A stretch of 64,000 nucleotides of DNA from JBECKS01 sp964557005 (GTDB lineage: Bacteria; Pseudomonadota; Gammaproteobacteria; Pseudomonadales; JBECKS01), in assembly GCA_964557005.1 (NCBI GenBank), contig CAZKYI010000005.1, positions 1-64,000 of the forward strand, given 5' to 3'. The notes under the pieces are model-generated. The model was given only the letters and a program-made list of their open reading frames with translations, searched no databases and was not told where the DNA came from. The position numbers and the translations under genes are program-made. This document shows, one piece after another, positions 53,375 through 62,638 of this stretch (positions are counted from its first letter, which is position 1; each line of letters starts with the position of its first letter).

Positions 53375-54583
53375 CTAGATGGCTTGATACATGGTGACAA
53401 CACACGCACCACCAATACCTACGTTATGTTGCAAGCCAATGCGAGCACCTTCAACCTGACGCTTGCCTACATTACCACGCAGTTGGTTCACCAGTTCGAA
53501 GCATTGTGCCAAACCGGTTGCTCCTAAAGGGTGACCTTTGGATAACAAGCCGCCAGACGGGTTGGTCACAACGCGACCGCCATAAGTGTTATCGCCGTCC
53601 TGAATGAATTTTTCGGCAGTACCTTCTGCGGTTAAACGCAGTGATTCATAGGTAATCAATTCGTTTGCAGTGAAGCAATCGTGAAGTTCAACCACCTGTA
53701 CTTCGTCAGCACCGATACCAGCTTGTTCGAATACTTTATCAGCAGCGCGACGAGCCATGCCATAACCCACCATGTCCATCATGCCACCGGCAAAGCTGTC
53801 GGGTGAGTCGGTTTCCATTGCCTGACCAGCGATTTTCACCTTGGCAGTTTTACCTGTTTTCTTGAGGAAGTTATCACTCACCAGAATCGCAGCCGCAGCA
53901 CCGCAAGTGGGCGGGCAGCATTGCAGACGGGTAATCGGGCCGTATTGATAAGGTGATTGCAGAATTTCGTCTACAGTCAAAGGTGCTGTGAACAGTGCAC
54001 GCTCGTTATGCTCTGCATGTTTACGTGCTTTAACCTGAATCTTGGCGAAGGTTTCCTTGCTGGTGCCATATTTTTCAAGATATTCCTGACCAGCACTGCC
54101 GAACATCATCGCAGCAGGTGCAGCGCCTGGGCCTGTGGTAAGACCTTCCTGTTGTTTTTTGGCCATGAATTTGCCCATTGCGCCCATGTGCAACATGGTT
54201 GGGAATTCACGATCCATGAATTTCGCACCGAGTGCACCTTTTTCCATTTTTTCAAAACCCAGTACCAGAGCAACATCGATTGCACCAGATTGAATGGCTT
54301 GACGCGCACCAAACAGGGCAGAAGAGCCTGTGGAGCAGTTGGAGTTATAGTTGAAGATGGGAATACCGGTTTGGCCAACTTCGTAAACGGCACGCATACC
54401 ACAGCAGCTTTCACCGTAAACGTAGCCAGTGTGCGCCTGTTGTACCTCTTTATAGTCAATGCCCGCATCTTTCAGCGCATCTTTGGCAGCGTTGGCAGCC
54501 ATGATGTGGTAGTCAGGCACATTAGGGTCACCTGGTTTGGTAAAAGGTGTCATGCCAACACCTAACACATATACATTACTCAT
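53375..54583 (-). CDS. Thiolase-family protein (SCP-x/lipid-transfer type)
   Basis: A 402-residue thiolase fold. The nucleophilic Cys is in NSNCSTGSSALFGA, with catalytic HDCFTANEL and GHPLGATG. This non-decarboxylating SCP-x-like type cleaves 3-oxoacyl-CoA, often of branched or sterol side chains. The usual DUF35 partner gene is not adjacent. Single-gene unit with its own terminator. Confidence 0.9.
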   Translation of the reverse strand: MSNVYVLGVGMTPFTKPGDPNVPDYHIMAANAAKDALKDAGIDYKEVQQAHTGYVYGESCCGMRAVYEVGQTGIPIFNYNSNCSTGSSALFGARQAIQSGAIDVALVLGFEKMEKGALGAKFMDREFPTMLHMGAMGKFMAKKQQEGLTTGPGAAPAAMMFGSAGQEYLEKYGTSKETFAKIQVKARKHAEHNERALFTAPLTVDEILQSPYQYGPITRLQCCPPTCGAAAAILVSDNFLKKTGKTAKVKIAGQAMETDSPDSFAGGMMDMVGYGMARRAADKVFEQAGIGADEVQVVELHDCFTANELITYESLRLTAEGTAEKFIQDGDNTYGGRVVTNPSGGLLSKGHPLGATGLAQCFELVNQLRGNVGKRQVEGARIGLQHNVGIGGACVVTMYQAI

Positions 54584-54776
54584 AAGTTCGTCCTCAGTTT
54601 TGCTTCAGATCAGAATGGTCTTAGCGATTATTCCCTCGTAAAGGGAGGGGCATGATAGCGCCAAGCACATGACTTTTTAAGCCTTTCCCCAAAAACTGCC
54701 CAAGACAGAAGAAAGTTTGTGTCGCTGCCAGAGCCTGCGTATATTCACGGCTTTCTGCCTGTTAAGGGAATCAATT

Positions 54777-55739
54777 TTGTCTCACGAAGCGCCTGCCTTA
54801 AAGCCCAAAACCAACCTGTTTCAAGTGTTGTTTCCTGTGGTGATGACGTTGGGAATTTTTGCATGGATTTTCAGCGGCATTGATTTTGCGGTACTACAAA
54901 CAGTGTTGTCAGAAATCGAGTGGTGGAAACCTGCTCTGGTGGTCGGCGTGTTTTGCATCTGGATGTATGCACTGGATGTTGTTTCTTTTGGAGCAGGTTT
55001 CAAATATCTGGTGGATAAACGCGCACCGTGGACGCATATTGGTTTGATTCGCGGTGGTACCATTTTTTCGGCAGTGATTTTTCCGCCACTGGGCGAAGTG
55101 TTTGCGCCTTATTATTTTTATCGCAAATGGAACAAAACGGTTTTGAAAACCTTTGGTACTTCTTTCTATGTTGCGATGGTGGATTCCACCTGTGGTGCAG
55201 TGTCGCTGGCGTGCGCCTTTCTGTTTTTTGATGCCAGTATGCTGAGCATCTGGTGGTTGGTGTTGTTATTTGGCCATATTGCGTTGCTGATATTTTTAAG
55301 CGTCACTTTTTCGCGTTGGGGTTTGGCGAAAGTGCCACAGTTTGTGCGTGAGCGAGAATTTTTTCATGCCTTGCGCACAGCTACGGTTTCATTCACGGCC
55401 ACAATTTTGTTGGTACGCATCATCAATTTTGCAGGTGTATGTGTCACCCTGTTTTATCTCTTGCAACTGTGTGGCATTCCGATTCAGCCTGCGCAGGCTT
55501 TGTTATTTATTCCCCTGTTTATGGCTTCGGTTTTTTTACCGATTTCTGCGGGAGGTTATGGTGGCCCTCAGGGTGCGGCAGTCTTGTTTCTGGTGGAATT
55601 GTGGAACTTGTGCAGTCTTGAAGAAGCCTTGGCTTTCAGCTTGTTATGGTCAACTTTCTTTCTGGTAGGCAGGGCGCTTGTGAGTGGCCCTGCAATCGTA
55701 CCGCTTTGGTTGATGCTTCAGGGCTTGGGAAAAAAATAG
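54777..55739 (+). CDS. Flippase-like membrane protein (lysylphosphatidylglycerol synthase TM region family)
   Basis: 320 residues from a TTG start at 54777, chosen because AAGGGA lies about 8 bases before it and the upstream in-frame extension has no better signal. Six to eight hydrophobic helices with the family segments PPLGEVFAPYYFYRKW near the middle and FMASVFLPISAGGYGGPQGAAV near the end. Members (UPF0104) may move lipids or polyprenols across membranes; the substrate is unknown. Confidence 0.75.
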   Translation: MSHEAPALKPKTNLFQVLFPVVMTLGIFAWIFSGIDFAVLQTVLSEIEWWKPALVVGVFCIWMYALDVVSFGAGFKYLVDKRAPWTHIGLIRGGTIFSAVIFPPLGEVFAPYYFYRKWNKTVLKTFGTSFYVAMVDSTCGAVSLACAFLFFDASMLSIWWLVLLFGHIALLIFLSVTFSRWGLAKVPQFVREREFFHALRTATVSFTATILLVRIINFAGVCVTLFYLLQLCGIPIQPAQALLFIPLFMASVFLPISAGGYGGPQGAAVLFLVELWNLCSLEEALAFSLLWSTFFLVGRALVSGPAIVPLWLMLQGLGKK

Positions 55740-55743
55740 CGCA

Positions 55744-56229
55744 TCAGTTTCTGTTTTTGCGACGCAACAAGCGTTGCTTGTCCAGATTCCAGTCCTTCTG
55801 TTTTTGGCTTTCGCGTTTGTCATGGCTTTGCTTGCCTTTTGCCAGTGCGATTTCACATTTCGCTCTACCACGCGACCAATACAGTGACAGCGCAACACAG
55901 GTAAATCCCTGTTTGGCAACTGCGCCTTCCAGTTTCAGGATTTCACTTTTGTGGAGCAATAATTTTCGGGTGCGTGTCGGATCAGCTTTCACATGCGTGG
56001 ACGCACTTTCCAGAGGAATAAAATGTGCACCAAATAACCACGCTTCTCCATCTTTCAGCAGCACATAGGATTCAGCGATGTTGGCCTTGCCTGCACGTAA
56101 ACTTTTGACTTCCCAACCTTCCAGCGCCAAACCCGCCTCGAATTTATCCTGAATAAAATAATCGAAGCGTGCTTTTTTATTTGCAGCAATCTGGCTGGAA
56201 GTGTGAGTTGTTTTATTTTTTTTGGTCAT
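55744..56229 (-). CDS. smpB: SsrA-binding protein SmpB
   Basis: 161 residues. It binds tmRNA and takes it to stalled ribosomes. Signature stretches FDYFIQDKFEAGLALEGWEVKSLR (OB fold) and the basic tail KGKQSHDKRESQKQKDW are present. It is divergent from the SNF transporter gene and sits at one end of the conserved smpB...rnfH-bamE-fur-recN cluster. Confidence 0.97.
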   Translation of the reverse strand: MTKKNKTTHTSSQIAANKKARFDYFIQDKFEAGLALEGWEVKSLRAGKANIAESYVLLKDGEAWLFGAHFIPLESASTHVKADPTRTRKLLLHKSEILKLEGAVAKQGFTCVALSLYWSRGRAKCEIALAKGKQSHDKRESQKQKDWNLDKQRLLRRKNRN

Positions 56230-56356
56230 GGTGCTTTCCCCTTTTGGGGGAGCGCGATTATAGAGAATGCGGCTGTGAATAAAAGCACTTTACTTGAGCA
56301 GGGGGTGCTTTTTAAGCACAATGCCCGCCATCAATTTTTAAGCCATTGAGTGATTT

Positions 56357-57712
56357 ATGACGCAATCTGGACAACAGTCTGCCGTTTGGGGCAGTCGATG
56401 GATTTTTATTCTTGCAGCAACAGGTTCTGCCGTCGGCTTGGGTAATATCTGGAAATTTCCCTACATCACGGGTGAAAACGGTGGTGGTGCTTTTGTTCTG
56501 GTGTATCTGCTTTGCATTCTTACCATTGGCATTCCCATTATGATTGCGGAAGTGATGCTTGGGCGAAAAGCGGGAATGGACCCGGTACATGGCATGCAGT
56601 TGTTGGCGCGTCAGGCAGGTGCGTCTCGTTTCTGGATGTTGTCAGGTGCACTGGGCATGCTGACGGGGTTTCTGATTCTTTCCTATTACAGTGTGATTGC
56701 CGGTTGGGTGTTGGCTTACATTGTTGAAGCGGCTACTGGCACATTCACAGGTGCCAGCGCAGAACACATCAGCGCACATTTTAACGATGATTTTTTGGCG
56801 CGGCCTGAGATTCAGATTTTCTGGCACAGTCTGTTTATGCTGCTCACGATGATGGTGGTAGTACGTGGTGTGACACGTGGGCTTGAACTCGCGGTGCGTA
56901 TCATGATGCCTGCACTGTTTTTATTGCTGTTGATGATGCTGGTGTACGCGATTTTTTCGGGCAGCTTTTGGGAAGGATTTAATTTTTTATTCAAATTTGA
57001 TTTCAGTAAATTGCATGCTTCCAGTGTGCTCACGGCGATGGGACATGCCTTTTTTACCCTGAGTCTGGGCATGGGTGCCATCATGGTTTATGGCGCTTAC
57101 ATGCCGAAACAGGCATCGATTGGTTCGAGCATATTGTCAGTAGCGTTGCTCGATACACTGGTTTCTCTGGTGGCTGGTCTGGTGATTTTCCCGATTGTGT
57201 TTGCCAATCATCTGCAACCCGCAGCAGGGCCAGGCTTGCTGTTCATTACCTTGCCAGTGGCCTTTGGGCAAATGCCCTTCGGTGCCTTGTTTGCCACGGT
57301 ATTTTTTGTGCTGGTGAGTCTGGCAGCGTGGACTTCTTCCATTTCCATCATCGAGCCTGCGGTGGCGTGGCTGGAAAGAAAAGGCCAGTCACGTATGAAA
57401 GTGAGTATTGTGTTGGGCGTGCTCTGCTGGTTGCTCGGTTTGGCAACCATCGTTTCATTCAATGTGGCTGCTGACATTAAAATTTTTGGCAAGACTTTCT
57501 TTGATGCACTGGACTACCTCACTTCAAACATTCTGTTGCCTTTGGGCGGTTTGGCGATTGCCATTTTTGCGGGTTGGGTGATGAAGCGCACCGAAGTACA
57601 AAAAGAACTGGCTTTCAAATCCTTTGTTGTTTACGCCGCATGGACCATCACCATTCGTTTTATTTCACCTGCGGCGATGGTGATTGTGGTGTTGTGGACG
57701 GTGTTTGGTTAA
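56357..57712 (+). CDS. SNF family sodium-dependent transporter
   Basis: 451 residues, about 11-12 helices. TM1 has the Na+-site pattern AATGSAVGLGNIWKFPYITGENGGGAF typical of the neurotransmitter:sodium symporter family. It carries an amino acid or related solute with Na+. It occupies the place where ratA normally sits between smpB and rnfH, 5 bases before rnfH, so both are probably on one transcript. Confidence 0.92.
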   Translation: MTQSGQQSAVWGSRWIFILAATGSAVGLGNIWKFPYITGENGGGAFVLVYLLCILTIGIPIMIAEVMLGRKAGMDPVHGMQLLARQAGASRFWMLSGALGMLTGFLILSYYSVIAGWVLAYIVEAATGTFTGASAEHISAHFNDDFLARPEIQIFWHSLFMLLTMMVVVRGVTRGLELAVRIMMPALFLLLLMMLVYAIFSGSFWEGFNFLFKFDFSKLHASSVLTAMGHAFFTLSLGMGAIMVYGAYMPKQASIGSSILSVALLDTLVSLVAGLVIFPIVFANHLQPAAGPGLLFITLPVAFGQMPFGALFATVFFVLVSLAAWTSSISIIEPAVAWLERKGQSRMKVSIVLGVLCWLLGLATIVSFNVAADIKIFGKTFFDALDYLTSNILLPLGGLAIAIFAGWVMKRTEVQKELAFKSFVVYAAWTITIRFISPAAMVIVVLWTVFG

Positions 57713-57717
57713 ACAGT

Positions 57718-58023
57718 ATGGCAACCACCATTCATGTAGAAGTGGCTTACGCCTTACCCAACAAGCAGGTGATTGTGGGTGTTGAGGTAGAAGAAGGCAC
57801 CAGTATGCTGGAAGCTGCGCGTCTCTCAGGCATCACACATCAGTTTCCTGAACTGGATATTGAGAACAGCGACATGGGGATTTTTGGAAAGGTCGAAAGC
57901 AATCCAGCTACTTATCAACTTCGCGCAGGGGATCGGGTGGAAATCTATCGTCCCTTGCTGATGGACCCCAAGGAAGTACGCAAGCAGCGTGCTGCAAAAG
58001 CGAAAGCCAACAGGGCGCTTTGA
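57718..58023 (+). CDS. rnfH: RnfH (UPF0125, RatB-like)
   Basis: 101 residues, a ubiquitin-like beta-grasp protein. VEVAYALPNKQVIVGVEVEEG and GDRVEIYRPLLMDPKEVRKQR are typical. The ATG at 57718 follows the transporter stop closely. Function is uncertain. In relatives it follows ratA, which is absent here. Confidence 0.92.
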   Translation: MATTIHVEVAYALPNKQVIVGVEVEEGTSMLEAARLSGITHQFPELDIENSDMGIFGKVESNPATYQLRAGDRVEIYRPLLMDPKEVRKQRAAKAKANRAL

Positions 58024-58042
58024 GCTGGAAAGCTAAAGCGCA

Positions 58043-58447
58043 TCAGAAAATCCACAGGAATTTTTTACGCTTGGGCGGGGTGGGCAATGCTTCCCTGCGA
58101 ATACTGCTTTGGCGAATTTCGCCTTTGAGTTCATAGCGCTCATATTGTGCTCCCTGAAAATACACACTCACACGACTGCTATGGGTTTGATTATCGCGTC
58201 CTGTCTTCATGCTGTAATAGTAGTCCCAGCGATGTTCGTTGAAGGTATCTTCTATCAGCGGTGCGCCCAAAATGTATTTCACCTGATTGGGTCTCATGCC
58301 CGTTTCAAGTTTGTCGAGCAAATCCTGAGTCACGATATTGCCTTGTGCGACATCGATTTTATAAACACCAGGGAAGCGAAGGTTGCTACAGCTTGCCAGA
58401 AAAAAACATAAAAACAGCAAGCTGGCAGTGGTTGGAAAGTTTTTCAT
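58043..58447 (-). CDS. bamE: Outer membrane assembly lipoprotein BamE (OmlA/SmpA)
   Basis: 134 residues with lipobox LASC (Cys at about 20). The domain YKIDVAQGNIVTQDLLDKLETG, MRPNQVKYILGAPLIED and HRWDYYY fits BamE, a small subunit of the BAM complex. Divergent from fur, the conserved arrangement. Confidence 0.95.
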   Translation of the reverse strand: MKNFPTTASLLFLCFFLASCSNLRFPGVYKIDVAQGNIVTQDLLDKLETGMRPNQVKYILGAPLIEDTFNEHRWDYYYSMKTGRDNQTHSSRVSVYFQGAQYERYELKGEIRQSSIRREALPTPPKRKKFLWIF

Positions 58448-58550
58448 TACGATGAATAAAGCGGAATAAATGCGTGTATTTGATGAAGCATTTCTTTGCT
58501 TTTCGCTTTAGAATGGCTTCCTGAACGTTTCAGGATTATGGGCCAAGACA

Positions 58551-58958
58551 TTGGAAAATCAAGATTTAAAGAAAGCAGGTTTGAAGGTCACTTCGCCGCG
58601 CGTCAAAATTCTTTCAATCATGGAAGAATCGGTTGACAACCATCTCAGTGCTGAAGATGTTTACAAGCACTTGTTGGAACAGAATGAAGAAATCGGCATT
58701 GCGACGGTTTATCGGGTGCTCACCCAGTTTGAAGAAGCGGGTTTGATTACCAAACATAATTTTGAAGATGGTCGTTCGGTATTCGAACTTGCCACTGATG
58801 ATCACCATGATCACATGATTTGCCAGAAATGCGGCACGGTAGAAGAATTTTTTGAAGCACGCATCGAAGAGCTGCAAGAGCAGGTTGCACAAAACTTTGG
58901 TTTCAAAATCCTTCACCACAGTCATTCCATTTATGGCTTGTGCAAGAACTGCCAATAA
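58551..58958 (+). CDS. fur: Ferric uptake regulator Fur
   Basis: A 135-residue iron-sensing repressor. Winged helix (LKVTSPRVKILSIM, GIATVYRVLTQFEEAGL), metal-site DDHHDHMICQKCGTVEEF with a CxxC zinc site and a second CxxC at the end (CKNC). The family N-terminus begins at TTG 58551; no in-frame ATG lies upstream, so TTG is the likely start, with only a weak ribosome site. Six bases separate it from convergent recN. Confidence 0.95.
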   Translation: MENQDLKKAGLKVTSPRVKILSIMEESVDNHLSAEDVYKHLLEQNEEIGIATVYRVLTQFEEAGLITKHNFEDGRSVFELATDDHHDHMICQKCGTVEEFFEARIEELQEQVAQNFGFKILHHSHSIYGLCKNCQ

Positions 58959-58964
58959 TTTTTC

Positions 58965-60641
58965 CTACACGGCTTGCGCCAAAGCCAGCATCTCCTCGGC
59001 GTGCGAATGTGTTTTTCGCGTGACTTCCACGCCGCCAATCATTCTTGCCAATTCATGAATGCGCTCTTTCTTGTTGAGCATATGCACTTGCGTGCGGCTG
59101 CTGTGTTCTGAACTGAGTTTTGAGATTTTGTAATGCTGTTGCCCTTGAGCGGCTACCTGCGCGAGATGGGTGATGCAAATAATTTGCCCGTGCTGCGCCA
59201 GTTCTTTGAGTAATTTACCGACCACTTCTGCACTTGCGCCACCAATACCGACATCGACTTCATCGAAAATCAGACAGGGTATTTTGGTGTTGGCAGCGAA
59301 ATTCACCTGTATCGCCAAACTGATGCGCGACAGCTCACCACCCGAAGCAATTTTTGATAGTGGTTGGGCAGGCTGGCCAGCATTGGTGCTGATTAAAAAT
59401 TCAATCTCATCTAAACCCCACGCTTTGGCGTGTTCCAGATGCACGCTTTCCATGTGTGTTTGAATGCGGGCTTTATCCATGCCCAATTCCTTGAAACGCG
59501 CATTGATGGCGTTATCGAGTTTTTTTGCGCTCGCTTTACGGATTTGGGATAAGGCTTGAGCGGCTTGCACATAGTCAGCCTCGAATTGCGTGCATTGCTT
59601 TTGCAAGTGCTCCAGAGAATCTTGTGGGTGCTCAAGGCTCATCAGTTCGGTTTGCATGGCGAGATAAAATTCGTAGAGCGCCTCTGCCTTGATGTGGTGT
59701 TTGCGTGCCAGATGATGAATGCGCGACAAGCGCTCATCGACATGCGCCAGTCGTTCAGGATCACTTTCAAGTTCAGCGAGATAGTTGTGCAAATCACGAC
59801 TGCTTTCTTCAATCTGAATCATCGCCGATTCAATGCTTTCAGCCGTCGGTCGAAGTGATACATGTTTGTGCGCCAGATTTTGCAGAATGTTTTTAATCTG
59901 GTGCAGGCTGTTGTTCAAACTGAATTCGCCATCGTTCTCAATCAGGGCGAGCACTTCATTGGCCTGTACCAAATCCTGATCGACATTGGCGAGTTTGCGA
60001 TGTTCTTCGTTGAGCGCTGCGTATTCACCTTCCTGTAAATCAAGTTCTTCAAGCTCGCTTAACTGGAAACGCAGAAAATCGATGCGTGCCGCAATTTCGC
60101 CCTGATTTTTTTTCAGGTTGGAGAGCTGTTTTTTAAGATTTTGCCATTGTTGGAAACAGGATTTGATGTGCTGCAAGGCTTCACCGTGCTGGCAGTATTC
60201 ATCGAGCAACAGGCGGTGATTTTCCCGTTTCAGTAATAATTGATGCTGGTGCTGGCTATGAATGTTGATGAGCAATTCGGCGAGTTCTTTCACATCTTGC
60301 AAAGGTGAAGGCATACCATTGATAAAAGCACGCGATTTGCCATCTTTGCCGAGTACACGCCTGAGAATACATTCGCCGTCGGCATCGAGGCTTTTGTTTT
60401 GCAGCCAGTGTTGCGCTTCAGGGTTAGCGGAAATATCGAAGGAAGCAATAATCTGCGATTTATCAGACTGTGCGCCAATGCTTTGGCTGTCGGCACGCCC
60501 GCCCAATGCCAGCGCGAGCGCATCAATCATAATCGATTTGCCCGCACCCGTTTCACCCGTAATGGTGCTTAAGCCCGATGTGAATTCGATGTCGAGATTA
60601 TCGGCAATGGCGTAGTTGTTAATCTTGAGTTCGCTCAGCAT
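58965..60641 (-). CDS. recN: DNA repair protein RecN
   Basis: A 558-residue SMC-like ATPase for double-strand break repair. Walker A is GETGAGKSIMIDALALALGG; a long coiled-coil middle follows; the ABC signature is LSKIASGGELSRISLAIQ and Walker B is PCLIFDEVDVGIGG. Length is normal. Confidence 0.96.
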   Translation of the reverse strand: MLSELKINNYAIADNLDIEFTSGLSTITGETGAGKSIMIDALALALGGRADSQSIGAQSDKSQIIASFDISANPEAQHWLQNKSLDADGECILRRVLGKDGKSRAFINGMPSPLQDVKELAELLINIHSQHQHQLLLKRENHRLLLDEYCQHGEALQHIKSCFQQWQNLKKQLSNLKKNQGEIAARIDFLRFQLSELEELDLQEGEYAALNEEHRKLANVDQDLVQANEVLALIENDGEFSLNNSLHQIKNILQNLAHKHVSLRPTAESIESAMIQIEESSRDLHNYLAELESDPERLAHVDERLSRIHHLARKHHIKAEALYEFYLAMQTELMSLEHPQDSLEHLQKQCTQFEADYVQAAQALSQIRKASAKKLDNAINARFKELGMDKARIQTHMESVHLEHAKAWGLDEIEFLISTNAGQPAQPLSKIASGGELSRISLAIQVNFAANTKIPCLIFDEVDVGIGGASAEVVGKLLKELAQHGQIICITHLAQVAAQGQQHYKISKLSSEHSSRTQVHMLNKKERIHELARMIGGVEVTRKTHSHAEEMLALAQAV

Positions 60642-60730
60642 ACGTTTTCCCCCTTGAAAGTGGGAAAATTCTAGAACAAAACTACTGTCTGTACTACCAG
60701 TATTTTTCAGGAAGAAGATGCAGCTGAATC

Positions 60731-61345
60731 CTAAAGCGCAATACCACCGAAAGACATAAATGCGAGGGCAATCAAACCAACGGAAATGAAGGTAATCCCC
60801 AAGCCTTGCAAGCCATAGGGAACATCAGAGTACTTGAGTTTTTCGCGCACTCCCGCCAAGGCCACAATGGCCAGCCCCCAACCTGTACCTGCGCCAAAAC
60901 CATAGACAATGCTTTCGGTAAAATTGTATTCACGTTCCACCATGAACAGTACACCGCCCATGATGGCGCAATTCACCGTGACCAGTGGAAGAAAAATACC
61001 CAAGGTGTTGTAGAGCGCGGGTACATATTTATCCAGAAACATTTCCAGAATTTGTACCACCGCAGCAATCACCGCGATAAAAACCATCAACTGTAGAAAA
61101 CTCAAATCTATATAAGCCAGATTCGGATTCAGCCAGCCCAGCGCACCATCTGTCATGAGATAGGTACAAATCAGATTGTTTAGCGGTACGGTGATGGTGA
61201 GGACGACGACAACGGCAACAGCAAGCCCTATTGCTGTTTCAATTTTTTTGGAAATAGCCAGAAAGGTACACATTCCAAGAAAATAGGATACGGCCATGTT
61301 TTCAATGAAAACAGCCTTCACGAACAAGCCAAGCAGGTGTTCCAT
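60731..61345 (-). CDS. nqrE: Na+-translocating NADH:quinone reductase subunit E (isolated copy)
   Basis: 204 residues, six helices. The N-terminus MEHLLGLFVKAVFIENMA, FLGMCTFLAISKK (Cys26) and LVTVNCAIMGGVLFM (Cys126) identify NqrE over RnfA; the two cysteines bind the intramembrane [2Fe-2S] cluster with NqrD. No other nqr gene flanks it: recN lies downstream and the divergent hrcA upstream. In known operons it sits between nqrD and nqrF. It could be a displaced copy or serve an Nqr complex encoded elsewhere. Confidence 0.92.
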   Translation of the reverse strand: MEHLLGLFVKAVFIENMAVSYFLGMCTFLAISKKIETAIGLAVAVVVVLTITVPLNNLICTYLMTDGALGWLNPNLAYIDLSFLQLMVFIAVIAAVVQILEMFLDKYVPALYNTLGIFLPLVTVNCAIMGGVLFMVEREYNFTESIVYGFGAGTGWGLAIVALAGVREKLKYSDVPYGLQGLGITFISVGLIALAFMSFGGIAL

Positions 61346-61542
61346 AAGCAGGTCTCTCTCTGCGCTGGCGGCCCGACCTGCGCTTTTGAATTAACCTGCC
61401 TTACTGCATCATACAGTTGGCACCCGCCGAAATTCTAAGAAAAGACCCTTCAGCTTGCAATAAAAGTCTGTCTGACACGGGTTGTGTTCAGTCAGATAAT
61501 TTAGACTAGAATTGCATCTTTAATGCGGGTTTGTGTAGCGGT

Positions 61543-62583
61543 ATGAACAAAAAACTTCCTGAGCGTTCTGAACATATTCTCAAGCTGTTGATCGAGCGGC
61601 ACATTGAGTTGGGGCAGCCCATTGGCTCCAAAACGCTGGTGGGGGAAGGGGGCTTGGCCTTGAGTTCGGCAACCGTGCGCAATGTGCTGTCTGATTTGGA
61701 AGCTCGAGGGTATTTGCGTTCGCCGCATACTTCGGCTGGGCGTGTTCCCACCGCAGAAGGGTATCGTTTGTTTGTGGATCATCTGCTCACTGCGTCTGAA
61801 ATTGAAATTGCGAGCGTGCAACATATACAAAAAGCGCTGTCTCGGGATTCTGATCCGAAAACCATTGTTGAATCCGCTTCGCGCATGTTGTCTGAAATGA
61901 CACAACTCACTGGCATTGTGATGTTGCCAGGTTCCCGAAAAAACACCTTGAAGCAAATTGATTTTTTACCCTTGAACAGTCGCCAGATTCTGGCGGTGTT
62001 GGTGATTAACGATAAGGAAGTACAGAACCATATTGTTGATACCGAGCGTGAATACGATGCCATTGAATTGAATCAGGCGAGCAATTACCTGAAACAGAAT
62101 TTTGCAGGCAAGGGCATTGATGATATTCGTGCTGAACTGCTCAAGTTGATGGATGAGGAAAAACGTAATCTCAGTCAGGCGATGGAAACTGCCATACAGG
62201 TGAGCACCAAGGCCTTTGAAAAAACCGCACACAGTGAACATGATCTGGTCATCAAAGGTGAAAGCCATTTGCTTGGCGCTCAGGAAGAAACCAATCTCAA
62301 ACAGTTGCGAGAACTGTTTGAAGCGTTCAGTCAGAAGCGCGACATTATTGATTTGCTCAATCGCTGTTCCAAAAGCAAGGCCATGCAAATTTTTATTGGC
62401 AAGGAAAGTGGCAGCGAGTTGTTTCATGATTTAAGCCTGATCAGTGCGCCTTATACGGTGGGTGAAGAGGTGGTGGGTGTATTGGCGGTGGTGGGGCCAC
62501 AACGCATTCCTTATCAGAAAGTGATTCCCGCCGTGAACATCACGGCAAAAATTCTCGATTCAGTCTTGAATCAATCCCATTAG
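61543..62583 (+). CDS. hrcA: Heat-inducible transcription repressor HrcA
   Basis: 346 residues. N-terminal winged helix RSEHILKLLIERHIELGQPIGSKTL, with SATVRNVLSDLEARGYLRSPHTSAGRVPT, fits HrcA. The ATG at 61543 is chosen over a TTG at 61531. It usually binds CIRCE sites to repress chaperone genes; I see no CIRCE palindrome upstream of hrcA, grpE or dnaK here. It lies 55 bases before grpE. Confidence 0.93.
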   Translation: MNKKLPERSEHILKLLIERHIELGQPIGSKTLVGEGGLALSSATVRNVLSDLEARGYLRSPHTSAGRVPTAEGYRLFVDHLLTASEIEIASVQHIQKALSRDSDPKTIVESASRMLSEMTQLTGIVMLPGSRKNTLKQIDFLPLNSRQILAVLVINDKEVQNHIVDTEREYDAIELNQASNYLKQNFAGKGIDDIRAELLKLMDEEKRNLSQAMETAIQVSTKAFEKTAHSEHDLVIKGESHLLGAQEETNLKQLRELFEAFSQKRDIIDLLNRCSKSKAMQIFIGKESGSELFHDLSLISAPYTVGEEVVGVLAVVGPQRIPYQKVIPAVNITAKILDSVLNQSH

Positions 62584-62638
62584 CCCTTATATTGCCTGCC
62601 ACATTTTTGGAATGTCGTGAAGCAAAACGAGGCAAGTC

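Noticed and set aside
61440..61542. CIRCE or sigma-32 promoter upstream of hrcA
   Set aside because: No TTAGCACTC/GAGTGCTAA pair, and no convincing CTTGAA...CCCCAT arrangement.
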